Shown here piece by piece: positions 1-8,452 of a stretch of DNA of 64,000 nt (its first letter is position 1; the number at the start of each line of letters is the position of its first letter). Under the pieces are notes generated by a model, which made no database searches, was not told the origin of the DNA, and saw only the letters and a list, made by a program, of their open reading frames with translations. The position numbers and the translations under genes were made by a program. The DNA comes from VXYL01 sp965208525 (GTDB lineage Bacteria > Pseudomonadota > Gammaproteobacteria > Pseudomonadales > Azotimanducaceae): contig OZ242340.1 of NCBI GenBank assembly GCA_965208525.1, positions 3,844,001 to 3,908,000 of the forward strand. Direction: 5' to 3'.

Positions 1-752
1 GGCGCCGAGAAGCGCACCTTGATACGGCGAAACCGTGCCGGATCGCCACCGGCAAGCTCACGGAGCAGCAACTGGGCGCTGTGTCCGAAGGTGCACAGGC
101 CATGCAGGATCACCTCGTCGAAGCCGCCGAAGCGGGCGGCCTCCGGGTCGATATGCAGCGGGTTGTAGTCGCCGGAAAGGCGGTAGATGTGGGCCTGGTT
201 GTCCGCGACGACAGCGCTCATCGTGGCATCCGGCGCACGCTCTGGCACGGCGATCTTTTGCGAGAACGTCTGCCCCACACCCTCGAACGGCTCAATGTCG
301 CCAAGCTTCGCAACGCCGCGCCGGAACGAGCCGTTCACCATCCGCACGCACACCTCGCCACCGGTGCCAAGCACCTCGCTCTCGAACTCGACGAAGCCGT
401 TGCCGCGCCCGCGCGGGTGGATGCCGACAACGCGCGAACGAACCTGCACCTCCCCAGCCAGCGGCAGCGGCTTCACGAGTTCCAGATAGCGCTCGGCATC
501 GATGTTGAGCGGCCCAGGCGAGCCCGGCACGAGCGCCGTGTCGATAGGCGCCCCGGCACCGCCCCAGCGGATCGGAAAGGTAGGGAACACCGCAAAGTCC
601 GCATGCCGCTCATAGACAAACCGCAAGTCCCGCGTGCCAATCCCCACGGCATAGAGCAGCACATCGCGCTGGTCGTAGCGAATCGTGACGGGCTCTCCCC
701 AAGGCCCTGGCTCTCCACCGGGAAGCGCGCCCAACGCGTCGTACACGGCCAT
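1..752 (-). CDS. MaoC-like hot-dog dehydratase, 3' end outside window
   Basis: The frame is open from the ATG at 752 to the window edge, so about 250 residues are visible and the C-terminus is missing. Near residues 190-200 there is the hydratase-2 signature YRLSGDYNPLHIDP, followed by FGGFDEVILHG, with the Asp and His that catalyse hydration in (R)-specific enoyl-CoA hydratases. The N-terminal half resembles the substrate-binding hot dog of the double-hot-dog MaoC proteins, which are usually about 285 aa. It would hydrate a 2-enoyl-CoA to the 3-hydroxyacyl-CoA, probably in fatty-acid or side-chain beta-oxidation. AAGGAG lies 8 bases before the ATG and supports this start. The family is clear; the substrate is not. 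Confidence 0.85.
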   Translation of the reverse strand, partial: MAVYDALGALPGGEPGPWGEPVTIRYDQRDVLLYAVGIGTRDLRFVYERHADFAVFPTFPIRWGGAGAPIDTALVPGSPGPLNIDAERYLELVKPLPLAGEVQVRSRVVGIHPRGRGNGFVEFESEVLGTGGEVCVRMVNGSFRRGVAKLGDIEPFEGVGQTFSQKIAVPERAPDATMSAVVADNQAHIYRLSGDYNPLHIDPEAARFGGFDEVILHGLCTFGHSAQLLLRELAGGDPARFRRIKVRFSA

Positions 753-829
753 AGGCCGGCTCCTTCATTGCAAACGATAGCGATGAGCGACACGTTGCCG
801 TCCTCAGCCGGGAATTACAACCTAGGAGC

Positions 830-886
830 CTGCGCGCCCTTGCGAGCGCGTCGGCAGTTGCTTCGCAACTGCGGGCCTTCGGATTT
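830..886. repeat. Family B palindromic repeat, short copy
   Basis: This stretch holds a GCGCCC..GAGCGCG motif followed by GGCAGTTGCTTCGCAACTGC, a hairpin of the same kind as those near 22650 and 42200. It lies in the non-coding gap between the MaoC-like gene and the phosphatase. No coding signal is seen in the gap. Confidence 0.5.
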
Positions 887-894
887 GGCGACGG

Positions 895-994
895 ACGGGC
901 CTTGGAGGGAAGGCATTCTGCCTTCCCCTTAGCGCCGATAGGCACTGTTGCGGTGCGCCAGCGAAGGCTGAATGTCCTTCCCTCCAAGGCCCGT
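895..994. repeat. Family A palindromic repeat, copy 1
   Basis: The outer arms (ACGGGCCTTGGAGGGAAGG and its reverse complement) enclose a variable centre. Each arm contains its own small hairpin, GGAAGGCATTCTGCCTTCC or a decayed version. Related copies lie near 5.4, 7.2, 14.2, 17.3 and 18.3 kb, always beside gene ends. In this copy the right arm has mutated to GGCTGAATGTCCTTCC. Confidence 0.75.
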
Positions 995-1051
995 CTTGTT
1001 CACGCACCAAAAAGGGCGAGATGCCCCTACCAGTGGGCATCCCGGCAGTAT

Positions 1052-4000
1052 CTACGAGCCGTCGTCTTCGTCCCCGGCGCAGTCGCACTCGACCTGCGAC
1101 TCGCCCCAGGCGAGCACGCGGTAGCGTCCGGTCTCGTGGCCGCCGACCGCGACGTAGTAGACGCCGGCGTCCAGCGTCGCCTCGATGCGGAAGGCGCCGT
1201 CGGAGTCGTCCATCGCCAGCTCCATGCCGTCCGCGTCGCGCAGGTAGGCGTAGGTGTCGAGGGCGCCGGCGCTGCGGATCGTCACGTCCGTCATGTCCAT
1301 CGGAACGTCGAGACGGAACACGTCCATGTCCGTCTCCGCGGCGTCGATCTGGGCAGCCGTCGACAAGAGCGCCTGCGGCCTGATGTTGTCGACGTCGTCC
1401 TGGCTGTACAGCGTCAGCAGCGTCGACAGGCCCGCCGTGTCGCCGTGGTCCGCGTCGCCGCCGCCGAGCTGCGCGTTCACCGCGTAGCTGCCGGCGCCGC
1501 CGGACACCTCCAGGTAGTACACGCCGGCGGCCAGCTCCTCGGCGATGCTGAAGTTCATCGCCGGGCCGCCGCCGTCCGCCGACGCCAGCTCCTCGCCGGC
1601 GCCGCTGCGCAGGACGCCCATCGTGTCGGTCGGGCCGGCGGTCTCGAACACCACCGTGGCGTCGCCGGCGAGGTCGATGCGGAACACGTCCGCGTCGTCG
1701 CCGTCGGCGATCGTCCCGGTCAGCGGCGGGCCGATCGGCATCAGCGTCGAGGTCTCGTCGGTGCCGCCGTGATCCATCGCCGCCATCGCCTCCCCGGCGC
1801 AGGCGCAGTCGGGGTCCGAGCCGGAGGCGAGCACGCGGTAGCGGCCCGTCTCGCCCATCACCTCGACGTAGTAGGTGCCGGCGTCGAGCGTCTGGTCGAT
1901 CTGGAAGTTGCCGTCGCCGCCGTCCTCGGCCGCGACCTCCATGAGCGCGCTGTCGAGCAGGCGCCCGGCGGTGTCGGTGCTTCCGGCGCTGCGCACCGTC
2001 ACGTCGGTGCCGTCGCGCGGCACGTCGATGCGGAAGTAGTCGAGGTCCGCCATGGCCTCGTCGATGCTGCCGACGGTGGAGAGCAGGGCGCTCGAGCCGA
2101 TGGCGGAGACGCTCTCGACCTCGGCCGCGCCGTAGAGGGTGAGCAGGGTCGAGCTCGCCGCGGTGCCGCCCTGGTCGCCGGCGTCGGCGAGCAGCGCCGT
2201 GAGGGCGTAGCCGCCCTCGGAACCCGAGACGGCGACGTAGTAGACGCCGGCCTCGAGCGCCTCGGTGAGCTGGAAGTTGTTGCCGCCGGGGCCGGAGTCG
2301 CTGTCGGAGGCGATCAGCGCGCCGTTGCCGGCGAGCAGCTCGCCGCGGGTGTCGGTGGGGCCGGCGGTGGCGACGGTCACGGTGGCGCTGCCGGCGAGGT
2401 CGATGCGGTAGTAGTCGACGTCGTCCGCGCCGTCGATGGTGCCGATCTCGGGCGGGCCGATCCCGAGCAGCGACGAGGCGGTGCGCCCCGTGTGGCCACT
2501 TTCGACAGTGTCGCCCTGGTCGTCTTCTTCGACATTCTTGGTCAGACGATACTGGTCGTTCACGGCGCCGTCATTGCGGATGAAGTAGGCGTCCATCTGG
2601 TCGCCGGCGAAATCGAGCACCACGGACCCTTCGATGTTCTCCCAATAGACCATGATGGGATGTCTGCTCAAGCCGCCCTGATTCTTGGACGAACTGCCCA
2701 TCACCGAGTAGATCGAGCCTTGGTTCCCTCCGGGGTCCTTGCGGTAGCCGCCGCTATCCGGGTGGCCCCTCGTGATGTCCTTGCCGTGGACGTCCCGCCG
2801 ATACAGTGCGGACACTCCGTAGTGTCCGTCGATCAAGACCGACCGTTCATACGAGTGGCTGTGCCCGGTGAGGTTCAGGTCCGCACCGAAATGCTCCAGC
2901 ATCGGCACGAATCGCTCGCGCATATGCCGCATACGCGTCTCGCTGGGGCTGTCCGAGTCGTGCGAGCCCTTGGAATAGGGCGGATGGTGCCAATAGCTGA
3001 CGATGAAATCCTGGGTGGTGGCGGCGAGGTCTTCGCACAGCCAGTTGTACATCGCGGCGCCGCTGCCGTCGCCGGGACAGATGTTGGTGTCGGGATTGTT
3101 GGGCGCCTCCCGGCTGGTGTCGTGGGAGTCGAGGGCCACGAAGTGGACGTTGCCGTAGTCGTAGGAGTAGTACGCCTCGGTTCCACTGGCGATACCTCCG
3201 GCTTCGGCCGCCTTGGGCAAGGTGAAGGCTTCGTAGTAGGGGCCCGATTGGGAGGGCGAGTCGGATGCGCCGAACTCGTGATTGCCGGGCACGGGCCAGA
3301 GGACGTGGTTGCGCAAGACCTTGGCGAAGGGCTCGAACAAGCCTCGGGTCGTCTCGCGGTCGGTGGCGTTGACGTAGGCGTTGTCGCCAAGCATCAGCAC
3401 GATGTCGGCCAGCCTCTCGCCGTTGGCTGCGGCCCAGTCAAGGTATTCGTTCATGACCGCAGCCGCTTCGACGCAACCGTCCTGAGAGGCGGAGCACTCG
3501 CCCGAGTCACCGATCACCCAAACCCGCAGCGGTTCCCATGAACCGACTCTTGGGGAGGTCTTGAAGAAATGGTCGGCGTCATTGCCGGCGAACGTTGTGT
3601 CGGCATTGCCGATTTCGTAGAAGTATTTGGTGCTGCTGTCGAGGCCGGTGATCAGCACCTCATGTTCGCGGGTCGGCTCTTCGCTTCCGACGCGCGTGTT
3701 GAGATTGCCGACCCTCCTACCGTACGAGAGCTTCGTATCGGTGAGTCCGTCGGTGCGCCAGCGCACGATCATCGACGACGGCGTGCCCATCTGCAGGTAT
3801 GGTCCCCGCACCACCGACACCTCGTCGGACTCGGTGCGCTTGTCCAAGCGGAGGTCAAAGCTCACGTCGGAACTGCCGGCGTTGTTTTGGTGGACTTCCA
3901 CCGCCAGCACGTTGCGACCGCCCGTCAGCAAGTCGGCCGCCACCGAGTACTCGTGCAGGCCATCCCCGTCGTCGGCGGCGAGCAATGCGCGGGTCTGGTA

Positions 4001-4423
4001 GCCGACTGTGCCCGAAGGCATGTTCGACCTGACGATTTCGGTGCCGTTCAAGTAGACGACGGCGCCGTCGTCGCGGCGGAGATTCACATCGAGGGCGACG
4101 GCTCCGGTTCTGTCTGCGGTGAAGCTGTGCCGGAAGTAATAGGTGATCGCGCCGCTGTCGATGACGGTGGCCTCATCGCCTTCGCCGAAGCCGAGTTGGG
4201 CCGGTCCGGATTGCCAGCCGGAGTCGTCGAAGTCGGGCTCCCGCCAGGCGGTGCCCTGATCACTGCCGTCGTCCAAGTACCGCCACGTTGCGCCGAGCGG
4301 GATGAGTTCTTGGGCATGGGCGAAGGTGGACGCGAATGCCATGATGGTCGCGGCGACCAGCAAGGCGGGTCGCGAGAACCTGCGTGGATGTCGGGGTAAA
4401 GAGGCGGCTATTGCGTAACTCAT
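1052..4423 (-). CDS. Secreted purple-acid-phosphatase-like metallophosphoesterase with four C-terminal PPC-like domains
   Basis: The 1123-residue product begins with a signal peptide (about 1-37, ending AHA). A beta-sandwich domain of the galactose-binding type follows (about 40-190), then a purple-acid-phosphatase N-terminal FnIII domain (about 200-290). The calcineurin-like core has its metal motifs in order: GDSG near 304, GDNAY near 346, GNHE near 380, WHHPP near 478 and GHSHSYE near 520. The last 480 residues are four repeats of about 100 aa of the bacterial pre-peptidase C-terminal type (FRIDLAG..GVYYV), arranged as an A-B-A'-B' duplication. It should hydrolyse phosphate esters outside the cytoplasm; the exact substrate is unknown. 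Its ATG overlaps the stop of the upstream TPR gene (ATGA), so the two are probably translationally coupled. The repeat region uses unusually monotonous GC-rich codons. Confidence 0.88.
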   Translation of the reverse strand: MSYAIAASLPRHPRRFSRPALLVAATIMAFASTFAHAQELIPLGATWRYLDDGSDQGTAWREPDFDDSGWQSGPAQLGFGEGDEATVIDSGAITYYFRHSFTADRTGAVALDVNLRRDDGAVVYLNGTEIVRSNMPSGTVGYQTRALLAADDGDGLHEYSVAADLLTGGRNVLAVEVHQNNAGSSDVSFDLRLDKRTESDEVSVVRGPYLQMGTPSSMIVRWRTDGLTDTKLSYGRRVGNLNTRVGSEEPTREHEVLITGLDSSTKYFYEIGNADTTFAGNDADHFFKTSPRVGSWEPLRVWVIGDSGECSASQDGCVEAAAVMNEYLDWAAANGERLADIVLMLGDNAYVNATDRETTRGLFEPFAKVLRNHVLWPVPGNHEFGASDSPSQSGPYYEAFTLPKAAEAGGIASGTEAYYSYDYGNVHFVALDSHDTSREAPNNPDTNICPGDGSGAAMYNWLCEDLAATTQDFIVSYWHHPPYSKGSHDSDSPSETRMRHMRERFVPMLEHFGADLNLTGHSHSYERSVLIDGHYGVSALYRRDVHGKDITRGHPDSGGYRKDPGGNQGSIYSVMGSSSKNQGGLSRHPIMVYWENIEGSVVLDFAGDQMDAYFIRNDGAVNDQYRLTKNVEEDDQGDTVESGHTGRTASSLLGIGPPEIGTIDGADDVDYYRIDLAGSATVTVATAGPTDTRGELLAGNGALIASDSDSGPGGNNFQLTEALEAGVYYVAVSGSEGGYALTALLADAGDQGGTAASSTLLTLYGAAEVESVSAIGSSALLSTVGSIDEAMADLDYFRIDVPRDGTDVTVRSAGSTDTAGRLLDSALMEVAAEDGGDGNFQIDQTLDAGTYYVEVMGETGRYRVLASGSDPDCACAGEAMAAMDHGGTDETSTLMPIGPPLTGTIADGDDADVFRIDLAGDATVVFETAGPTDTMGVLRSGAGEELASADGGGPAMNFSIAEELAAGVYYLEVSGGAGSYAVNAQLGGGDADHGDTAGLSTLLTLYSQDDVDNIRPQALLSTAAQIDAAETDMDVFRLDVPMDMTDVTIRSAGALDTYAYLRDADGMELAMDDSDGAFRIEATLDAGVYYVAVGGHETGRYRVLAWGESQVECDCAGDEDDGS

Positions 4424-5307
4424 GGTGCGGCGTCGCTGTTCAGGTGGTTTTCCAGTTGGGTGGCGATGGTCTCTGCCAGCGAGACCATCGCCGGGGACGA
4501 TCGAACGCGGGGCGGAAGCGACTCAAGGGTGGCCTGCGCCAGCCGGAAGGCGTCGACGGCGTCTTGCTCTCGGCCGGTCGAAGCGAGAACCCTGCCCTTG
4601 TACGCAAGCCAGCTTTCCTTGCGCGGCACGTCGGCGAGCACTTCGTCGATGCGGCCCAACGCACCCGCGGGATTGCCGCGGTCGAGTTCGATCTCGATCG
4701 CCAGTCGTTGCAGGGTGACGAGGGGGCCGAGCGACGCCATGGCGTCGTCGAGGCCACGGATGGCCAAGCCCTGAAACTCGGCACCAGCCGCCCGATAGGT
4801 TTGGGCACGGGCCAGATAGAGGTCGGGTGCAGGCGCCGGATGCGTGGTGATGGCAAGCGTGTACTCGTCGCCGGCCTCTCGGTGCCGGCCCTGCTGCGTC
4901 AGCGTCTCGGCGAGGGCGACGTGCGCCGATGGGCTCTCGGGCTCCGAGTCGATGTAGCGCCGCAGCGAAACTTCCGCACCGGCGAACTCGCCTTGGCCCA
5001 AGTGGGTCAGGCCGCGCAGGTAGTGGACAAGCTGATGGCCGGGCGCGAGGACCAGCGCACGGTCGAGATCGGCCAGTGACTCGTCGTAGTGGCCAATCCG
5101 GCGCAGGGCCTCGGCCCGCTTGAGCAGAATGCCAAGAGAGTCGGGATTAGCCTCCACTTCTGCATCGAGGCGCGCCACGTGCTCGCTCCGGTCACCGTGC
5201 CCCCAAGTAGCCGAGACAAAGACCGCAGCCCAAAGCAACCCCACCGAGCCCCTGAAGGCCCATCGGAGCCGAGTCCTCAAAGCACCCCTTGTCGTAGCGA
5301 AGCGCAT
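4420..5307 (-). CDS. Exported TPR protein upstream of the phosphatase
   Basis: About 295 residues with an N-terminal arginine-rich segment and hydrophobic stretch (WAFRGSVGLLWAAVFVSATWG), consistent with a signal peptide. At least five tetratricopeptide-type helical pairs follow, for example LLKRAEALRRIGHYDESLA and LVHYLRGLTHLGQGEFAGAE. No catalytic motif is seen, so it is likely a scaffold. Its TGA overlaps the ATG of the metallophosphoesterase, and the pair probably forms one operon. The start is uncertain: ATGs at 5307, 5337 and 5343 are in frame and none has a clear ribosome-binding site. The frame also runs open further upstream into a palindromic repeat, which is very unlikely to be coding. 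Confidence 0.75.
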   Translation of the reverse strand: MRFATTRGALRTRLRWAFRGSVGLLWAAVFVSATWGHGDRSEHVARLDAEVEANPDSLGILLKRAEALRRIGHYDESLADLDRALVLAPGHQLVHYLRGLTHLGQGEFAGAEVSLRRYIDSEPESPSAHVALAETLTQQGRHREAGDEYTLAITTHPAPAPDLYLARAQTYRAAGAEFQGLAIRGLDDAMASLGPLVTLQRLAIEIELDRGNPAGALGRIDEVLADVPRKESWLAYKGRVLASTGREQDAVDAFRLAQATLESLPPRVRSSPAMVSLAETIATQLENHLNSDAAP

Positions 5308-5367
5308 GGACCGGCATCGTACAGGACCAAGTGCCATCTGCATTTCGCGCAATTGCCGGGTTTGGCT

Positions 5368-5491
5368 GGCCTTCGGAGGGAAGGCATTCTGCCTTCCTTG
5401 GCGCGCCGGAAAGGCGCGCCGATCACACAACTGCATAGGACGGCGCCCATCGGCGCCAGGGAAGGCAGAATGCCTTCCCTCCGAAGGGGCC
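5368..5491. repeat. Family A palindromic repeat, copy 2
   Basis: The arms GGCCTTCGGAGGGAAGG and CCTTCCCTCCGAAGGGGCC each include the hairpin GGAAGGCATTCTGCCTTCC or its complement. The centre holds two further short palindromes (GGCGCGCC..GGCGCGCC and GGCGCC..GGCGCC). It lies between divergent genes, upstream of both the TPR gene and the GH32 gene. Confidence 0.8.
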
Positions 5492-5558
5492 CTTGCCCAG
5501 GCGCCTTGCGCTCGTGTTGCGGATATTCTTGACGCTGAACCCTTCAGTACGCGAGTCC

Positions 5559-7118
5559 ATGCCCATGTCCGATCGTCGATCCAAGGTGCCGCACACCGTT
5601 TTTCCCGACACCCTTGCCGAGCAGGAAGCTGCACTGGCGGACAATCCTCTGCTCAAGCGAATGCTGCGGGCGCGGGAAGGGTATGCCGGCGACCGGCATC
5701 GGCCGATTTACCACTACGTCAATCCCGAAGCGATGCTGAACGACCCCAACGGGCTGTGCTTCTGGCAGGGGCGTTGGCATCTTTTCTATCAGGCGTATCC
5801 GCCGGAGGACACCCGCCAGCATTGGGGACACGCTGTCAGCGACGATCTCATCCATTGGCGCGACCTGCCCTACTGCATCTATCCCGATCCGGAGGATCGC
5901 TGCTTCTCCGGCGCGACGCTGGTGGAGGAGGATCGGGTGATCGCCATGTACCACGGCACCAAGGCCGGCAACATGGTGGCGACTTCCTCGGACCCGCTGC
6001 TCCTCAACTGGACCAAGGTAGGCAACGCGCCGGTGATTCCGATCGAGGCGCCGGACGGTGGCGCCCTGCCCTATCGCGTGTTCGATCCCTGCATCTGGAA
6101 GCAGGGGGACTTCTACTACTCGCTCTCGGCTGGCCAGACGCCGAGCGGGCCGGGCGGCAAGCCGGTGGCCGCGGACTTTCTCCTGCGCTCAACGGACCTC
6201 GCGCATTGGGAATACCTGCACCCGTTCGTCGAAGGCGACCACTACACGCTCGTCGGTGACGATGGCGCCTGCCCCTATTTCTGGCCCATCGGTGACCGCC
6301 ACATCCTGCTCTTCTACAGCCACATGAGCGGCGGCCAGTACCTCATCGGCGACTACGACACCGAGCGGCAGAAGCTCAAGGTGACCGCTGGCGGCAAGTT
6401 CAACATGGGGCCGTCGGGGCCGTCCGGCGTCCACGCACCCTCGGCGACGCCGGAGGGCGAGGACGTGATCGTCATCTTCAACATGAACCCCGGCAAGCCG
6501 ACCGCCGGCTGGAACCAGATCATGACGTTGCCGAGGCGGCTGTCGCTCGACGAGTACGGCGAACTCGCGATGCGCCCGGCGGAAGGCGTGCAGGGGCTTC
6601 GGGGCGAACAAACATCGCTTGGCGGGCGAACCATTGACGCCAACCGAGACGAGATGCTGCCAGGCCTCGGCGGCGACGCCGTGGAAATCCGCGCCACCAT
6701 CGCTCCAAGCTCCGCCAGCATGGTGGCGCTCGACGTGCTGGTCTCCCCCGGGCGGGAGGAGTTCACCCGCATCGCCTTCTACCAGGACCGCGGCTACGCC
6801 GACAACGTGCTCCGGGAACGACCGAGAGGCAGCCTGGTGACCCTCGACACCTCCTGCTCCTCCACCGCCTCCGACGTGCGCGCCCGCGCCCCGGAAACGG
6901 CACATTTGCGGCTGGCACAGGACGAGCCCCTCGAACTCACCGTGTTCGTGGATCGCAGCGTCGTCGAGGTTTTCGTCAACGATCGGCAGTGTGTGGCGGC
7001 CCGCGTCTATCCTGACCGCGAAGACAGTACCGGCATTAGCGTGCGCTCGCAGGGCTCCCCAACAGAGCTCAAGTCCCTCGACGCGTGGCAGATGCAGTCG
7101 ATCTACGACACGGTCTGA
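5559..7118 (+). CDS. GH32-type glycosidase (invertase/fructanase-like) with altered acid/base position
   Basis: 519 residues with the two-part GH32 architecture. The five-bladed propeller starts with MLNDPNG near residue 60, whose Asp is the family nucleophile. The transition-state Asp lies in VFDPC near 176 (the usual motif is RDP). The C-terminal beta-sandwich carries the typical VDRSVVEVFVND near 465. The third family motif, normally Glu-Cys-Pro with Glu as acid/base, reads Gly-Ala-Cys-Pro, with Ala at 237. No signal peptide is visible, so the protein is likely cytoplasmic. It may act on a sucrose- or fructoside-like compound, or catalysis may have diverged. A nucleoside hydrolase follows on the same strand after a repeat. 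The ATG at 5559 was preferred; an in-frame upstream start at 5493 abuts the repeat. Confidence 0.8.
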   Translation: MPMSDRRSKVPHTVFPDTLAEQEAALADNPLLKRMLRAREGYAGDRHRPIYHYVNPEAMLNDPNGLCFWQGRWHLFYQAYPPEDTRQHWGHAVSDDLIHWRDLPYCIYPDPEDRCFSGATLVEEDRVIAMYHGTKAGNMVATSSDPLLLNWTKVGNAPVIPIEAPDGGALPYRVFDPCIWKQGDFYYSLSAGQTPSGPGGKPVAADFLLRSTDLAHWEYLHPFVEGDHYTLVGDDGACPYFWPIGDRHILLFYSHMSGGQYLIGDYDTERQKLKVTAGGKFNMGPSGPSGVHAPSATPEGEDVIVIFNMNPGKPTAGWNQIMTLPRRLSLDEYGELAMRPAEGVQGLRGEQTSLGGRTIDANRDEMLPGLGGDAVEIRATIAPSSASMVALDVLVSPGREEFTRIAFYQDRGYADNVLRERPRGSLVTLDTSCSSTASDVRARAPETAHLRLAQDEPLELTVFVDRSVVEVFVNDRQCVAARVYPDREDSTGISVRSQGSPTELKSLDAWQMQSIYDTV

Positions 7119-7129
7119 CCTCGTGAACT

Positions 7130-7250
7130 GGGCCCTCGGAGGGAAGGCATTCTGCCTTCCCTGGTGCGCCGTCAGGCGCACTGGCCACGCACTTGCCAAA
7201 GGCGCCTTGCGGCGCCAAGGAAGGCAAAATGTCTTCCCTCCGAAGGGCCG
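7130..7250. repeat. Family A palindromic repeat, copy 3
   Basis: The arms GGGCCCTCGGAGGGAAGG and CCTTCCCTCCGAAGGGCC (one change) flank a centre with GTGCGCC..GGCGCAC and GGCGCC..GGCGCC palindromes. It lies 12 bases after the GH32 stop and 34 before the nucleoside hydrolase start, so it may affect read-through between the two genes. Confidence 0.8.
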
Positions 7251-7284
7251 TATCCGACCCGCGGATTGAAGGAGCGAACGCACC

Positions 7285-8193
7285 ATGCACCGGATGATCA
7301 TCGACTGCGACCCCGGCCACGACGACGCCATTGCGCTGATCCTGGCTCACCGCCATGCGGACGTGGTGGGCATCACTGCCGTGGCCGGCAATGCGCCGCT
7401 TGACGCTACCGCGGCCAATGCACTCGCTGTCACCGCCGTGCTCGGTGTGGACACGCCCGTGTATACCGGCGCTGACACGTCGCTCCTCGGCGTAGCCAGG
7501 GACGCCCGCATCGTGCATGGCGAATCCGGTCTCGGCGGCGTCACCCTGCCGGGCCACGACCGAGCGTTGGCCGAAGGTCACGCCGTGGATTTCCTGCTCG
7601 AAGCGAGCGACCCCGACACGTGGATCGTCGCCATCGGCCCCCTCACCAACATCGCGCTCGCCATAGCCCGTGACCCAACTTGGCCGAAGCGCATCGCCGG
7701 CATCTCGATCATGGGCGGCAGCACCGACAACGGCAACGTCACGGCCACAGCAGAGTTCAACATCTATGCCGACCCAGAAGCCGCCGCGCGGGTCTTTCGC
7801 TGCGGCGCCCCACTCATCATGTGCGGCCTCAACCTCACCCACCAACTACCCGTGGACGATGCGGTTCTGGGCCGCGTGCGACAGATCGACACCCCCGCCG
7901 GCAAGCTCGCAACCGAATCCTTCACCTTCCTACTCGATCGGCTCGACTCCCTCACAGGCACCCGCCGAGCCTCTCTACACGATCCATGCGCAGTGCTCGC
8001 CGTAACCCACCCCGGGCTCCTCGACACCGAGTCGTGCGCGGTCACCGTGGAACTGGCCGGCGAACACACCCGTGGCATGACGGTGGTGGACCGGCGCTCC
8101 CGCTCGGGTATTGAGCCCAATGTGGAGGTGGGCGTTCGCCTAGCTTCCGAGGAGGCAATGGCGCTGGTCGAGGGTGCATTGGCGGAGAAGTAA
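7285..8193 (+). CDS. Nucleoside hydrolase (inosine/uridine-preferring family)
   Basis: 302 residues, the usual length for the IU-nucleoside hydrolase family. The N-terminal DCDPGHDDA (residues 7-15) is the calcium- and ribose-binding signature. HDPCAVLA near 233 carries the conserved HDP segment of the active site. It would cleave the N-glycosidic bond of a ribonucleoside to free base and ribose, for salvage. There is no signal peptide, so it is cytoplasmic. GGAGCG is placed upstream of the ATG. The preceding GH32 gene on the same strand suggests a small glycoside-scavenging cluster, although a repeat separates the two. Confidence 0.88.
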   Translation: MHRMIIDCDPGHDDAIALILAHRHADVVGITAVAGNAPLDATAANALAVTAVLGVDTPVYTGADTSLLGVARDARIVHGESGLGGVTLPGHDRALAEGHAVDFLLEASDPDTWIVAIGPLTNIALAIARDPTWPKRIAGISIMGGSTDNGNVTATAEFNIYADPEAAARVFRCGAPLIMCGLNLTHQLPVDDAVLGRVRQIDTPAGKLATESFTFLLDRLDSLTGTRRASLHDPCAVLAVTHPGLLDTESCAVTVELAGEHTRGMTVVDRRSRSGIEPNVEVGVRLASEEAMALVEGALAEK

Positions 8194-8452
8194 GGCCCTC
8201 GCATGGAGCAAATGCCTTTCCATCCAACCTCCATCGAAAAAAACCGCGCCCGCTGTCCGGCCGATGACAATCCGCTTGTCCCGCCCACACCACAGAACGC
8301 CCTTCGACGCCGCCACCGAGGTGGCGCACCCCGAAGGCCGACACTCGGGCGCGGTGTCGCCGCCGACGCGCTCCCTCCCGCCACCCGCTTGTCCCCAGTC
8401 GGCCGGCCGGCTTACCGCCGTGCCGTGCCCGATTTCGCATCTGCCACCAGCC
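8194..8452. other. Intergenic gap, no gene seen
   Basis: About 260 bases between the convergent nucleoside hydrolase and RecQ-like genes. No credible reading frame, RNA gene or clear terminator is visible. Confidence 0.5.

Noticed and set aside
902..3541. An 879-codon open frame on the plus strand
   Set aside because: It is antisense to the phosphatase and rich in Val/Ala/Arg repeats, an artefact of GC-rich codon-position bias.
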